From Amborella trichopoda (lineage: Eukaryota; Streptophyta; Magnoliopsida; Amborellales; Amborellaceae), in NCBI RefSeq assembly GCF_000471905.2, contig NW_006500104.1:3657203-3721202 (forward strand): a DNA stretch of 64,000 nt, written 5' to 3'. Positions 48,620-60,772 of this stretch are shown here, piece by piece. The notes beneath the pieces are model-generated. The model was not told the origin of the DNA, did no database searches, and saw only the letters and a program-made list of their open reading frames with translations. Within the stretch, counting starts at the first letter, position 1, and each line of letters begins with the position of its first letter. The position numbers were made by a program, and so were the translations under genes.

Positions 48620-49082
48620 CTCCAACAAGCCTTACTTAGATTTTTTGCCCCATACACCCTAATAACGAAACACAACAGTACCAAGATCGCTCTCGCCACT
48701 CTCATTACTACTAGCCATTGTTAGTTGGACTTTGTAACTTCATCCATTGAATGAATGTCAAATTATAAATTGTCTTGCCTATCTCCATTGTATTCAAATA
48801 TTAATTTATATAAAAAGTTGTTTCAAAATTTTTTTGTAAGATATATGTATGTAATATGATAGTATACACTTAATCAAGTTTTTCTATTTTTTATTTTTTG
48901 TTATTTTTTTGGGGGGTTGTGACCAATTTAAAACAAAAACAAAAAAAAATCCTACTTGACCGTTTAGTATGGATAACCGTCTCGATTAGTCCGGTTCCGA
49001 ATCAAACCGGTCCTAGCTCCATGTCCGGTAAACCGTTCTGGTTCGATTTTGTGAACACTGGCCACCAGGTACTCATTGTCGC
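48620..49082. other. Unassigned spacer
   Basis: AT-rich, with a T/G homopolymer patch at 48888-48917 and CCGGTT / AACCGG words at 48990-49035. Nothing named. Confidence 0.45.
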
Positions 49083-49556
49083 TCAAATCAGTAGGACAAA
49101 TGGGCATGACCACTTTGAGAGGTGGAAGCTTGTCACTTGAATTGTAGTTAGGATTGATGGGTTCCCTTTTAGCCCTTTTAAGATTGAAGAAATGGGGGAT
49201 CCACATATGGAATGAGAGTTTGAAGCAAAGATTACTTCAAGTATTCCAACAAAGATTTTTTTTAATGCTTGTGGCTTCCGGCCGTAAGCATAAATTTTAT
49301 CCTCGAATATCACTGTATTCTCGAGGGTGAATTCGTCATAACAAGGACCCAATAGCGGCAAACCGACAACATAATGCAGGTCTAAAAGAGAAATCCCAAC
49401 TTCTTCATGATCAAATAAATTGGTGTTGGTGAGTGAATACCAAGTTTCTAGATATGCCCAAATGACATTAGAACACCAGTCATAAGGCCAAGCGGAGCAT
49501 TCATAGGCATTCAATAATCCAGCGTTGGAAAGTTCGTTCTTGAAGCAAGCACACAT
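49083..49556 (-). pseudogene. Plant mobile domain fragment, N-terminal part
   Basis: A 157-codon open frame. LLNAYECSAWPYDW, IWAYLETWYSLTNTNLFDHE and EVGISLLDLHYVVGLPLLGP, YDEF match the PMD start (LxxFxPETNTFxFPWGEVGLTLWDLYxIxGLPIxGxxYDEY). Past residue about 90 the similarity fades. The same type of domain continues, C-terminal part first broken, at 40621-40950 on the same strand. Whether both derive from one element is not shown. Confidence 0.65.
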
Positions 49557-49574
49557 CTCCTGGGTCTAGTTATA

Positions 49575-49856
49575 TTAACCATGAAGGTGGTGGTTTTCTC
49601 CTTCACATTGGATCCCTTGAGAGTCCCACTTGATGTGATCTTTAGGAAGTTTCAGTTCGTTTGCAATCTTCTGTCCCAGGATTGGGAAGACTCTACCGCC
49701 TACAAAATTCTTATGGGCGTAATTCAACAAAAGGTTACTTTGCCCGTAGGTGCCTTCAAATGACCACTTAGTAAACTTGGCTTGACCAAGGGGCACAACC
49801 GCATAATTCACAGAAAAAGGCTGCTTTAGAAATGGACAGACACAGTTGTCGACCAT
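49575..49856 (-). other. Minus-strand 93-codon frame upstream of the PMD frame
   Basis: Open frame ending 18 bases before the PMD frame. No family recognised; VGGRVFPILGQKIANELKLP is its most protein-like stretch. It may be an exon of the same PMD gene. Confidence 0.3.
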
Positions 49857-49866
49857 AGATATATAT

Positions 49867-50283
49867 GAAGATACTAGGGTGAGCCCACTAGCTCACAGGA
49901 AAAAATGAGCTCAATGGTCCAGATTGAATATGGGCCGATTTGACGACGAGTAGTGTTTAAATTTTAAATTTTTTTCTATAAATCCAATTCACTTGAAATT
50001 TGGAGGATGTGTATTTTACATGAAATAAATTGACAAAAATACCCTTGAACAGTTTCGGGGTATTTTGGTCAATTTTGTTTTCACGAATTATTTTTTTATA
50101 TTTTTATTAGGTGCGGCTTGATGAGAAAAACATGTCTAAAATTTCAAATAATTTGGATTTGTAAAAATAAATTAAAATTCAAACACTACCATACATCCGT
50201 GTTCGTCAGATCGGCCTAGATTCAATCTGAACCGTTGGGCTTATACTATTCCATGAGCTAGTGGGCTCACCCAAGCTTTTTCC
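49867..50283. mobile_element. Hairpin MITE with 22-bp terminal inverted repeats
   Basis: Ends CTAGGGTGAGCCCACTAGCT (49874) and AGCTAGTGGGCTCACCCAAG (to 50275) are inverted; pairing continues inwards (GAAATTTGGA against TCTAAAATTTC; TAAATCC against GGATTTGTA). Flanked by (AT)n on both sides, so the target duplication cannot be measured. Inner arms resemble 5217-5566. Confidence 0.82.
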
Positions 50284-50429
50284 ATATATATATATATATA
50301 TATATGTTGGTGACAAGCCAGAGAGATTCCAATGCATTCCACCTGCTTATCCTCTCATTTTGTGAATTCCTCAGGACACATGGTGTATGGAAGAAGAAAA
50401 AAAAGACAAATTTGACATTAGTCAGTCTC

Positions 50430-51080
50430 AACTCATCAATAGATGTCCTAGGTTCAGACCGACGATGGATGCCTGATATGGCTCAAGTCGCATGTCCAAC
50501 CTTGGATTCACTTCTCATATATTTAGCTCGGGTTTTGATCGACAACTCATGGCTACGGTCGCAGATCCAACCTTAGACTTATTAATATACATCCTAGGTT
50601 CCAACCGACACGGATGCCCGATATGGCTCCAGTCGTAGGTCCAATTTTGGATTCACATATAAGATATTTGTCTTAGGTTCAGAGAAACGGTGGACGTCGA
50701 AGACATTGCTCAAGTCAAAGATCGGACCTTTGACTCATCAATATACATCCTAGGTTTTGACCTATGACGAATGCCTGATATGGCACAAGTCGTAGGTCTC
50801 TTGGATTCACATCTTATATATTCGTCTTAGGTTTTGACAAACGACTCATGCATGTTGAGCCATACCCTTGACTTATCAATATACGTCCTAGGTTTTGACC
50901 GACAATGGATGCATGATATAGCTCAAGTCGCAGGTCCAACCTTGGATTCACACATTATATATACGTCTTAGGTTTTGACTGCTTAGGCATGCCCTCAAGT
51001 AGAAAGTCCTAACTTTAGACCCGTTATATATTTGTCTCAGGTCCAAACCTATGACAGATGCCCACAATGTGTCAAAACTT
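50430..51080. repeat. Dimeric minisatellite, monomers about 65-80 bp
   Basis: About nine diverged monomers built on CATCCTAGGTTTTGACCGAC, GGATGCCTGATATGGCTCAA and GTCCAACCTTGGATTC. GATGCC-type anchors fall at about 50468, 50548, 50613, 50692, 50770, 50847, 50909, 50989 and 51058, alternating two monomer types, so the higher-order unit is about 145 bp. No coding frame persists. Confidence 0.8.
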
Positions 51081-51815
51081 GAACTCAGGCCTTACACCCT
51101 TCCCATATATATAGGACTAAGTCAAAGATCTAAACCTGACCAATAATTGATAGTCCTTAATATGGATCTATCGTCGACTAGAGACTTAAATCCTCGCATT
51201 TGACCAATGTGCCACTTGGGTGGTTTTCGAATTGGCTAATGATGGATAAACATATTACAAATTTGACTGCCAGCACAAATCCAAGAGATGAAGTTGGAAA
51301 AAGGGGGCCGGACAAAATTGAAGAAAGTTTTGGTTGACGAGGTGACAAAAACATAACGCATAACTTTCTTGTGCATCTGAAATCCAATCAGTCATGAAGA
51401 AATCTCTCTCAAAATCGTGAAAGACTCACAAAATTTTGACAGAATATCCCCATGCCCAAACCGAATTTTCAGATTTACGTGAAGGATTTTCTGACCTCAG
51501 TCTGATTGGAGCACCAGTGAAGTTTTGTAAATCCCACAACCCCAAACCATAGACAAGGTTGAGTAAAATCCCGAAAACAGTGGCTATGGCAGAACAAAGC
51601 ATGTTTTAAAAACTTCAAGTCATGTCCCTATTGTGAGCAAGAGCTCAGAAAGCAGGTTGCGGCCGAGGAATGCAGAAGGAAATGATAATAGAAAAGGGGA
51701 ACGAAAGGGAAATCTGCCTTTATAAAGGCTTTAACGAGAATCTGAAACCCTATGAAGATAAAAGAAGATTGAAAATTTTGGATGTTGCTAAAAAAAAGAA
51801 AAAACGCCTCAAAAT
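51081..51815. other. Unassigned, LTR-like
   Basis: No gene recognised. CTTTATAAAGGC at about 51718 is a good TATA-type box on the plus strand, and the block may be part of an LTR. Confidence 0.4.
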
Positions 51816-51816
51816 C

Positions 51817-52040
51817 AAGCTCATGGCGCTAAAATGATCATTGAGCATTTACGAGGCCTTATTCGAACTCAAAGAGTCGACAAAAAATAGAAAGGGGCTT
51901 CAAGAGATTTACAGAGGGGACGGTCAAGCTCACGGCTGCAAGCGCTAAAATGATCATTGAGCATTTACGAGGCTTTATTCGAACTCAAAGAGTCGACAAA
52001 AAATAGAAAGGGGCTTCAAGAGATTTACAGAGGGAACGGC
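51817..52040. repeat. 116-bp tandem duplication
   Basis: GCTAAAATGATCATTGAGCA through TTTACAGAGGG at 51827-51919 is repeated almost identically at 51943-52035. High identity implies a recent event. Confidence 0.92.
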
Positions 52041-54900
52041 TAGAAAGAATTGTGGTGGTCGGGAAACATAAGAGCTTGAGTTTGAGATTCTTGAGAGTAA
52101 GAGAAAAACCTGAAAGACGCCTAAAAAAAAAAAAAAGAAGAGCTGGTCAGGTGTTTGTAGAGTACATGGCAGAGGTTGCAGAGGGTTTCCTACTTTCTAG
52201 TGCAAAGATGAAGAAGGAAGAAGGGAGAAGGCGGAGACAAATGAGAGGAAAGTCGAGCAAGCCTCGAACCCTGTCTTATTAAGGCAAGGCTAATTAATCA
52301 TGGCATGCAGGGGGTGGACAAAAATGCCCTTGCATGCAATCTAGAAGACGATTGGGTCCTAAGTAGAGGACTAAATTTCCCTTGTGTGTGATTTAAGAAG
52401 AAAAGCTTGCCTTTTCTGGACTTGCAGATTTCATGAGAAGGTGTTGAATTGCGTAGGCATCATCCTCTGAGATACTATCAAACATAGATGCTCAAACGAA
52501 TGGTTTCTGAAACGTGACCATTAGCCATTACAAGCATTGATTGGATGAAATAAAATATACAATGGCGCATAAGGCAAGTCATTCACATGAAGATAAAATT
52601 TCAGGACAGGCGGTGTGGCATCAGTCTCGGATGTTAATAATCTTTTCAATCCTGGTCACCTCCCTATGAACTGAGGACAAAATCCACTTTGCACAGTCGG
52701 CCTACCCTTCATCATATCCAAGGCGACATCATAGGCTTCCTCCTCAAAGATGTCGAAAGGACAAGAAGTTCGTCCAATAGCAGTTGGCTGATGAACCTGA
52801 GATCTTGAGAGTTAAGGGTTCGAAGGTTGGCCATGACTAATTTCTATGACCATGGCAACCGAAGGATTCGAAGTTGACCCCCTGATAGAATTTCTGTTCT
52901 CCATAATGATAAGGTCGTCGATCAACTCATATATCTTGGCTAACAACTAAGGATAACAAAGGATATCAAACCATCTCATGTCGAGACAAACTCTAGGACA
53001 TATCCTTGAGCTATAATATGCATCTCCGCACAATATTGAAAGAGTTTAGATATAGTATGATACACTTTTGAATCTGTCGCTAGTCAAATATGTGCACCTT
53101 GGCTAATGCCTGATCGTTAAATACTATCAAGCCCTCTCAATTTGAGACAAACTCTGGGACATATATAATCACAGATACCACAATATGCTCTCCACATAAT
53201 ATTGGGAGAATTTTGATACGGTATGATACGTCTTCGAATCCGTCGTTTTTCAAAAAGTGTGTGTTTGACAGATGGAACATAAGGAAACCTTAGGTGTGTC
53301 CTTGCAAATATATTCAATGAGGCTTCATGTGCCTCTAGTCCAAGAATCATATGGATTGGACATCATTTGGCACACCGGCCATAATTTGTTGGCGGCCAAG
53401 ATATGACTTGATCTACAACTCCAAATATAATATTCTTCCGAAACTCTCCCAAATTTTTAGGTCATTTGGAGATGGCTTAGTACATCATTCAAATTCATCA
53501 ACAACTAGATCATTATGCATCGTTTTCCAAATAGATAATCTGGATGACCTCTGGTCACTAAATTTGAGATTGATCTCAATCTATAAAGAGTTTTCTCATG
53601 GGACCTAGACGATTGGATTCCTGAATCAATGCCCTATCAGCCATGGAAATGGGGCATCCTATCATTTTCTTGAGAAAGCGGCAAGCTCTACAACAGTAAC
53701 CATAAAACTATGCAAACGTTTGTCCATAGATGGATGATTTCTCCTAATATATGTTGAGTCTTGAGCCCAAAGTTTGTGGAGATGTGCGTCAGAATCCCCT
53801 ATACAAAGTGATCATACTCCTAGGGTTTATAATTCCTTATAGTGGAAGCAGTTGCACCCATAGTTCTCAGATTTGCTATCACAATCTGCAGCGGACATGG
53901 AATCTCTTCGACGAGCCACATCTCTCTCGTCAGTGATTCATTTGAGGTGTATTTTAAACCATTGTGTTAATCTTTGAATCCTTTGTAATCAAAATTTCAT
54001 AATGAAAGGATTCGTCATGAAAAAGCAGTAGTGGAAATACTCAGACATGTCGTTGTCATTCTGTGGATAGGGTTACGGCAGATAAGAAATAACCACTTTC
54101 CTTGATTTTCTCATGGACTATCACGATGAATCTTGACAGTTGCACACTCAAATTCAAACATTCGGATAATATTAATATCAAACAAGAAAAGAGTTATTAT
54201 GAAAGCCATTTGTAAGTGCTTTCAAATTCAAACAAGGATATGAGCTTGTCGCTTCAAACCGAATCGTGGGAGATAATCTATATGGTCAATGATTTGGATG
54301 TACTTCATGGATTCTCATCCCTATCATTTCAAAAGGTATATTTAAACCCTCTTCTAACTCAGGGAAGGAGAGGACGAAATTGATACGCAGCCATTTTCCC
54401 ATTTTGTATGTGGTAGAGAGAGAGAGAGAGAAAGAAAGAAGAGAGTGGCTATTCATTGCATCGTCAGTTAAGAGATTGGCCCTGATATTACCATCTTGTG
54501 ATCTATGGTGTGGAAATCATTGAGAGAGATAGAGAGAGAGAATCTATTGATTTTTTACATAAATGAAGCCTTAGCTCGAGTACGAGCAGATTCATGGATA
54601 GTACCTCTGCATATAGTCAGGTATACGGGCCCATATGTCCCTTGGTGTTGATGTTGTCCACTTGTCTATATATTTTTCCTCTTAAAACTGTGAATGTATA
54701 AGCTTCAAGGCTGAAATCAAAGGTGTTAGACCTCACATAGTGGGTTGATGTAAACTGTAACAGGAATTGAAAGTTTCATATAAAAACCCTTTTCGTTTCC
54801 ATTATATGAAACTTAATGGAGAATGTGTCCCCAGTTGCGTAGTCCTCTGATTTATTTATTTGTTATGGGGTCATAATATCTTAAGCATATTACCTACCAA
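52041..54900. other. Unassigned, diverged repeats
   Basis: A 76-codon Lys/Arg-rich frame at 52052-52282 is not recognised. A 160-bp unit (GAGACAAACTCT.GGACATAT, then GAATCYGTCG) is repeated at 52985-53090 and 53142-53245, with a weaker third copy near 53410-53500. GA runs at 54415-54440 and 54520-54540. Confidence 0.5.
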
Positions 54901-57900
54901 ATTTCAGCACGACCAGTAGCCTGAAATTTGACATTCAATTCAATAGAGGTATTGACTCTCTTAGTATCATCCTATGGTAGTGGTTGTGAATTAAGCTGCA
55001 AAAGGAGATAGCCGTGAGGGGAATAATTGAATTCAAATCTAAGGAATGGCGCATGAACACCAAGTTCTTCATTCCAAATGCCTTATTGAGTTTCAGTTTA
55101 ATCTTATGAAGAATACCCATATCATAACTAAAGATTGTCATGTCATCACATATAGTAACAAAACATCTTATTATTTTGACGTTCTAGACACAGATTATAA
55201 TGGCTCCATCAGAATTCGACATTGATGACTTCACTTCGATATTTCTCAAACCAAGTACAGAGTACTTGTTTGAGTCCACAGGAGGTTCATCAATGTTTAA
55301 ACACCCTATTTTGAGAATCGTTAACTTCAAGAGGTAACTTCGTATATGCTTCCTCATTAAGAACGTCATTGAGAAAAACATTTTTAACATCTAGTTGATA
55401 GAGGGGTTATTGTTGGATGGAGGCCATTGAAATTAATGTCTCACTAGTAATCATAAGGACTATCGGGGCAAATGTTTCTGCCAAGTCAATTCCATATTGT
55501 TGGTAATAACATTTTGCCACAAGATGAATCTTGTATCATTCAATGTTGCCATCTTCTTTTGTTTTGATTTTATAGAGCCATTGGCATCCGACCTTTGTGT
55601 TTCCTTTTGGCAGTGGTACAAGATCCCAACATGCAAGCAATTAACCTCATCTAACTCATTTTTCTTTGTTAATTTCCAATCATGTGGAAGTTCAACTTCT
55701 TGTAAATTAGGGATTTAGGATAAGAATAAGCAAAAGCAATAAAAGCTTTGTGCTGTGGTAAGAAGCTTTCTTAATTAGTAGGATAGGCAGGTGGGACAGA
55801 GACACCGGTGTTGTCTCTAAGAGCAAAAGTGGCACAAAGTTTACAGGTGCAGCTTTTGATTAGGATTATCAGCATTAGTTGATTGAGCATCTTCTGATTT
55901 TCAAGTTCAAAGCATAATTATAATGTTTAAAAGAGAATGGAACAATAACAAAAAATGAAACCAGAAAAGAAAGGTAAGAGGATGAGCTTTCATCTTTATT
56001 TTTAGAATAATGAATATGCTAAAAAAACATATCTGGATATCCAATGTCTTTTGTTCACAGGTTCATAGCATCTATATTCTTTTTGGTGATCACGATAATG
56101 CAAAAAACAACATTTTATGGTTTTGGGATAGAACTTGTCTCTCTCTCTCTCTCAATAGAGGGTACCAATACAAAATAAATACAACCAATTCACACAAAAG
56201 GGAATAGTGAGGTCGTTGAGTGGACATTTTCTCATAGGGTGACTGTTAAGATAAAACAGAGGATGGCATAATGTTGACGAGATAAATTGTTCTACAAACA
56301 ACTTCTGCCCAAAAATCTTTGGGGACAATTGTGGATAGAGTAAGTGCTCTTGTGGTTTCTAATATATGGGTTTATGCTCTGCAACATAATTGTGTTCTAG
56401 AGTGTAAGGACATGACTATTGGTACTGAATGTTTTTGTTAGAGAAGAAGTTTTTAAGCAACCCACTAATTTATTCCCCTTGTGAGCATAGGGCATTAATT
56501 TGGTGAAAAATACAAGGAAAATGGGACTATTTAAAGGTACTTAAAATTGAATAAAAATTCTATAGAGTTTTGAAAGGTACAAGGAAAATGGGTGAGTCTT
56601 ATTGATGAAGGTGAGTCTACAAGATGAAATACAAGGCAGATGGGACTATTGAAAAGAACTTAAAATTGACTCAAATTTCCATAATGTTTTGTGAGATTAT
56701 TCATGCAAAAACTCTATATATATCCAATGAGATCATCAATGAAGGTTAAAAAATATCGAGGTTCACCATTTTATATAATAGGTGTAGGTCCCCACACATT
56801 AGAATTTACAAGGTCAAGTATATAGGATGAAACAAAACTACTGTGGGAGAAGTGTAAAGAATGAAAATTTTACAAGTTCACAACTTTCAAAATGGTTGTT
56901 ATCCATAAAAATTTTATTTTCAACGGTACCAAGAACATCACAAGATAATACATGTTGTAACCGAGAAGGATAAAAGTGATTAAGGTGTTGATGCCACAAA
57001 TATATGTCATCAACAATAGCCAAAACACAGACATAAGAAGTTGGCATATGAAGGTAGTCCAAGTAGTATAGATTTCCATCTTTATGTCCAATCCTAATCA
57101 GCTTCCCTAACTACCAAACTATGCATAGCAACTAGATGGAGAAAAAATAACATTACAATTTGATCGAGTAATCTGACCAATAGAGAGTAAATTGATGGCA
57201 ATTGAGTGAATATCGCAAGCATCATAAACACTAAGTTAACTAGTCAGAAATAAGGGATATAGAGCGAGATTTTTAAACTTTCATAATGGTTCCATCAGCA
57301 ACATAGATAGTATTAGAAAAAGACTTACATTCAACCAATATGAACTCATTAACTGTCATATGATGAGAGGCTCATGAATCTATCATGAATCTATCAAGAA
57401 AGAACTCATTAACTGAGAAGGTTGTTTTGTGTTTAGAGGTCTGGCGAGACTGCGGAAGTATAGACTATAATTGTTCCAGTGTAAGTATTACCACAGACAG
57501 AGCAATACTAGTAGCATGATCTGCAACTTGTGTTGGGGTGCAATTGTTCAATGATTGACTTGTTTCAGCAGCATTAGTATGTTTTTCTTCTTATTTGGGC
57601 ATTGAACTTCATGTGTCTGAGTTCCTTAAAGTAATTGCATGTGAGAGATAACATATTCATTTTTGATGGACATAGGAGAAATTATACGATTGCCATTTAG
57701 CCTCATTCTATTATTGAGGACAAGTTATAACAAAGACTACTTCTCCCTCAAAAGTTGAACTAACTCACTTAATTTTAGTTTCTTCTGTAATTAACTCAGA
57801 GGGGGCTAGAGTTAGAGTAGAGAGGGAGCTTCTATATAATATGGTATTTCCAACACTTTCAAATTCGAAACAAAATGCTCTAAAAATTCAATAACTTGAA

Positions 57901-58350
57901 ATTCATTTCATGATTTGTATTAGGGCCATCTTTAATCATTGATTCAAAGAGGGCTAGAGCATCCCAGAGCATCTTCATGGATAAATAGAAATCCTGGATA
58001 GATTAATCACCTTGCTTGAGAGAGCGAAGTTCCTATACGAACTTATATTTTCATGCCTCATAGGTATGATGATAAATTTCCTCAAGAAAGATCCATGCTT
58101 TTTGAGAAGTTTCGAAATTGCTTAGACTGATCCCTATATTACTCTTTGATGACCCCATCAGCCATACTATAATTCTAGCAATATTTATTCCCAACTCCTA
58201 CGGTTTCGATGTTTCTGTACTAGCATCTTCGACTTACACAGCTTAGGCCTTTAAGATTCGATAAAGAATGACATTGCTCCAATATTTTCTTTTTCCTTTT
58301 AAACGCTTTACTTAGTTAAAGTGAGGAACTTCCTCTCGCTACTGTGCCAT
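54900..58350 (-). pseudogene. Second Ty1/copia element, heavily decayed
   Basis: Minus-strand copia proteins in order. Gag 58200-57850: KAWIFLEEIYHHTYEA, ELRSLKQGD. Protease near 57385: MIDS, stop, ASHHMT (catalytic Gly codon is a stop). GAG-pre-integrase 57000-56940: LWHQHLNHFYPSRLQH. Integrase start 56790-56720: NVWGPTPII, YFLTFIDD. RT 55640-54935: GRMPMAL-type frame beside VGCQWLYKIKTKEDG, YQQYGIDLAETFAPI, LYQLDVKNVFLND, YDMGILHKIKLKLNKAFGMKN. Frameshifts every 50-150 bases. No LTRs found; a poor primer-site-like GCTACTGTGCCA lies at 58338. RNase H is missing, so the 3' part is deleted. Confidence 0.82.
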
Positions 58351-58660
58351 CAATTACGCATTATGTTATTGTTACTATATGTCTTCGCACTTGGAAAAGT
58401 AACATTTCATAGCCTGAAATCAAGCTTACACTCGGTTTTAAGCCCAAGTAGGAGGCTAACTCCGCCAAGTCGGGCCTCCTAATCCAACTAAGTCTTCTAA
58501 GAGAAGTACATAAAATTCAAAGATACAGGTCAAACTCACCTCGATTTCCAAATGAAAAGTGTTTTATGCATCATACCCAATGGCGCCCGAATCTCGACTC
58601 TGAGTGTAATCTCAATATCCATTGAAGAAAAGTAGTGCATGCGCCTTGACACAAAAAAAC
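58351..58660. other. Unassigned spacer
   Basis: No gene or repeat recognised. Confidence 0.45.
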
Positions 58661-58662
<2 letters not shown>

Positions 58663-58696
<34 letters not shown>

Positions 58697-58910
58697 GAAG
58701 TGAGTACGACAGTAGAAGTCGACAACAACTACTATTACTACGACGAAACTAAAATTAAGTTAACGTAAACGTAACCGTAAACCCTTAAAAACCCTTTTAA
58801 ACCTTTTACGTANNNNNNNNNNNNNNNNNNNNACGTAACGTAACGTAACGTAACGTAACGTAACGTAACGTAACGAACGTAACGAACGAACGAACGAAGA
58901 ACGAAGAAGA

Positions 58911-58950
<40 letters not shown>
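58663..58950. repeat. Low-complexity tract with a 20-N assembly gap
   Basis: (GA)n at 58663-58692, a degraded stretch, Ns at 58813-58832, then (ACGTA)n passing into (ACGA)n, (GAA)n and (GA)n up to 58950. Both GA runs are followed by GAAGTGA. The left stretch resembles an error-filled version of the right flank, so this is better treated as unresolved assembly than as biology. Confidence 0.9.
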
Positions 58951-58952
<2 letters not shown>

Positions 58953-59175
58953 AGTGATCGACATGGAATGCAACAATACATTATCCAGCAAAATAATTTG
59001 AAACTAAGGCCAAAACCCTTAAAACTTTTCATCGACCAACAGCACAGAAATCAGCTACACACGTCCAATTTCTTACCAAAATCATCTTTTAACCCTAACG
59101 ACACAAAATCCATCGTAGTTGGTTCTCAACTTCCATTGAAGTCTGGATAACATCATTAAATATGAGGCTCTCTTA
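58951..59175. other. Unassigned spacer
   Basis: Short non-repetitive stretch between the gap region and the LTR array. Nothing recognised. Confidence 0.45.
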
Positions 59176-59675
59176 TGTTGAAAATGATGCAAAAATTTAG
59201 GACGTGATGCAAAAATTAAGGAAGTGTGAACTGTGTCAAATGTAGTTATGACTTATGGGTATCTCTCTATGTTAGTGGGTGTTAGTGGGTAGTTATTTAT
59301 GGGGAGTTATCTAATCATGTAGGTTTGTTGGGAGTTATCAAGTCACGTAGGTTTTATGGGTATTATCTAATCACGTAAGTTTGTGGTAGTTTGAGTAGTG
59401 GGTAGTTTCAAAAGTGTTATAATGCCTATGGATAGGCACCATGTAATGGGATAATTGTAACCTGTAGATGTAACGTGGATGTAACTTGTATGTAACCTGT
59501 GGATGTAACCTGTGAAATGAGATATCAGTGATAAACCTTGAGAGTTTTTTATTCTCTCTCCAAGAAAAGAGTGTTTACTTCTTTGGTAAAAGAAACCAAA
59601 TGCTGTAAAAGCACTCACGTATCTTTTCAAAAAATACCAATAGTGGTATCAACCCTTATCCAAAAAATTCCAACA
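59176..59675 (+). repeat. LTR 1 of the array
   Basis: Starts TGTTGAAAATGATGC, ends TTCCAACA. The TATA box found in LTR2/3 is altered here (CCTATGGATAGG at about 59425). Confidence 0.88.
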
Positions 59676-59895
59676 TGGTGTCAAAGTGTATGTAAAATTC
59701 AACATGGTATTAGAGCCAAAGTTATGAAAAATGGATAGGCATTGGAGATTGTCAAAGAAAGAGATAAGGAGATCACAGGTTGCCATAGAGACAGTCGTTG
59801 GTGTGGAAATTTAGGACCAGTAGGTCAGAGACAAAACTCAAGGGAAAGGTGATAGAAATTTAAATCTCTTGATTTATTTTCCTGCTATATTCTAT

Positions 59896-59990
59896 ATGGC
59901 ACAACCTAGTTGTCCAAATATTTTTCAGCTATTGATTACAATTATCAAAGGTGGATTTTATGAGCATTGGAAAAATTAAAATGAAAACAA
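59896..59990 (+). pseudogene. Gag N-terminal remnant, unit 1
   Basis: ATG at 59896 opens MAQPSCPNIFQLLITIIKGG, FYEHWKN, stop. One A fewer would continue as KIKMKT-MFGS, the YxxWKxxMKTLFGS start of copia gag (DUF4219-type). Unit 2 carries the same segment at 61956-62060 with a stop in place of Trp. Confidence 0.7.
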
Positions 59991-60409
59991 TGTTTGGGTC
60001 TTGCTAAAAAAAAAAAGAAAAACAGAGGTGATTTTGAAAAATAGAAAAAAAAAAAAAAAAAAGCAAAAAAAAGTTTGATTAAAATGTTAGGTGAATTGCA
60101 ATGGAAAAAAAAGGAAAGAAAAAAAAATTTAAATGTGATGAAAATAATTGGAGAGCTATTGATGTCATATTTTTGAAAAAAATTTCCAAAATGAAATTTT
60201 AAAAAAAAAAATCTGAGAGGGGGACATGAGTAGTCCTCTTGGGAAATCCATGACTAGTGTAGGCCATGGAAAAATGATTTTTGAAAACGGAAAATAGGAT
60301 ACTACAATCCTAGTTTGTCATGCCATGGAACGGCATAATGAGAAATCCATGTCTAGTGTAGGCATAGGAAAAATGATTTTTTTGAAAAAAGAAACTAAGA
60401 CATTACAGT

Positions 60410-60570
60410 CCTAGTTTGTCATGCTATGGAAAGGCATGATGATGCCATGAAAAGGCATGATGATGCCATGGAAAGGCATGATGATACATGAAAAGGCATG
60501 ATGATGCCATGAAAAGGAATGATGATGCCATGAAAAAGCATGATGATGCCATGAAAAGACATGAGGGTAC
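60410..60570. repeat. 21-bp minisatellite in unit 1
   Basis: About seven copies of GGCATGATGATGCCATGAAAA with small changes; one copy is shortened. The 21-bp length keeps the frame, giving HAFSWHHH-type repeats on the minus strand and HDDAMKR on the plus. Single related words (GGCATGATGATGCCAT) recur near 60645 and, decayed, in unit 2 (62518-62660). Confidence 0.88.
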
Positions 60571-60772
60571 CTAATAAGAAGGCATAAAAAAGAAATTGTG
60601 TTCAAAAAAGTAGGACACCACAGTCCTAATTTTTCATGTCATGAAAAGGCATGATGATGCCATAAGAAGGCATAAAAATGAAATGTGTTTTTGAAAAACA
60701 AAAAACAAAAAAGGAGGACATAGTGCAACATAATTGCTGCAATTTGTTTTTGTAGAAAAAACATCAAGAAAT

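Noticed and set aside
52052..52282. Basic 76-codon plus-strand ORF as a real gene
   Set aside because: Its Lys/Arg content comes from A- and GA-rich sequence, and it overlaps the end of a tandem duplication without any known motif.
58697..58812. Possible degenerate telomere repeat (AAACCCTTAAAAACCC)
   Set aside because: Only two imperfect CCCTTAAA-like words, and the stretch is better explained as a noisy copy of the sequence right of the gap.
58760..59032. Minus-strand 90-codon ORF containing X residues
   Set aside because: It spans the N gap and is mostly encoded by GA and ACGTA repeats.
60410..60570. CRISPR-like repeat array
   Set aside because: Units are contiguous with no unique spacers, and the genome is a plant nuclear genome.
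60411..60605. His/Trp-rich minus-strand protein with 7-residue repeats
   Set aside because: It is the translation of the 21-bp minisatellite, on the strand opposite to the gag and dsRBD frames of the element.
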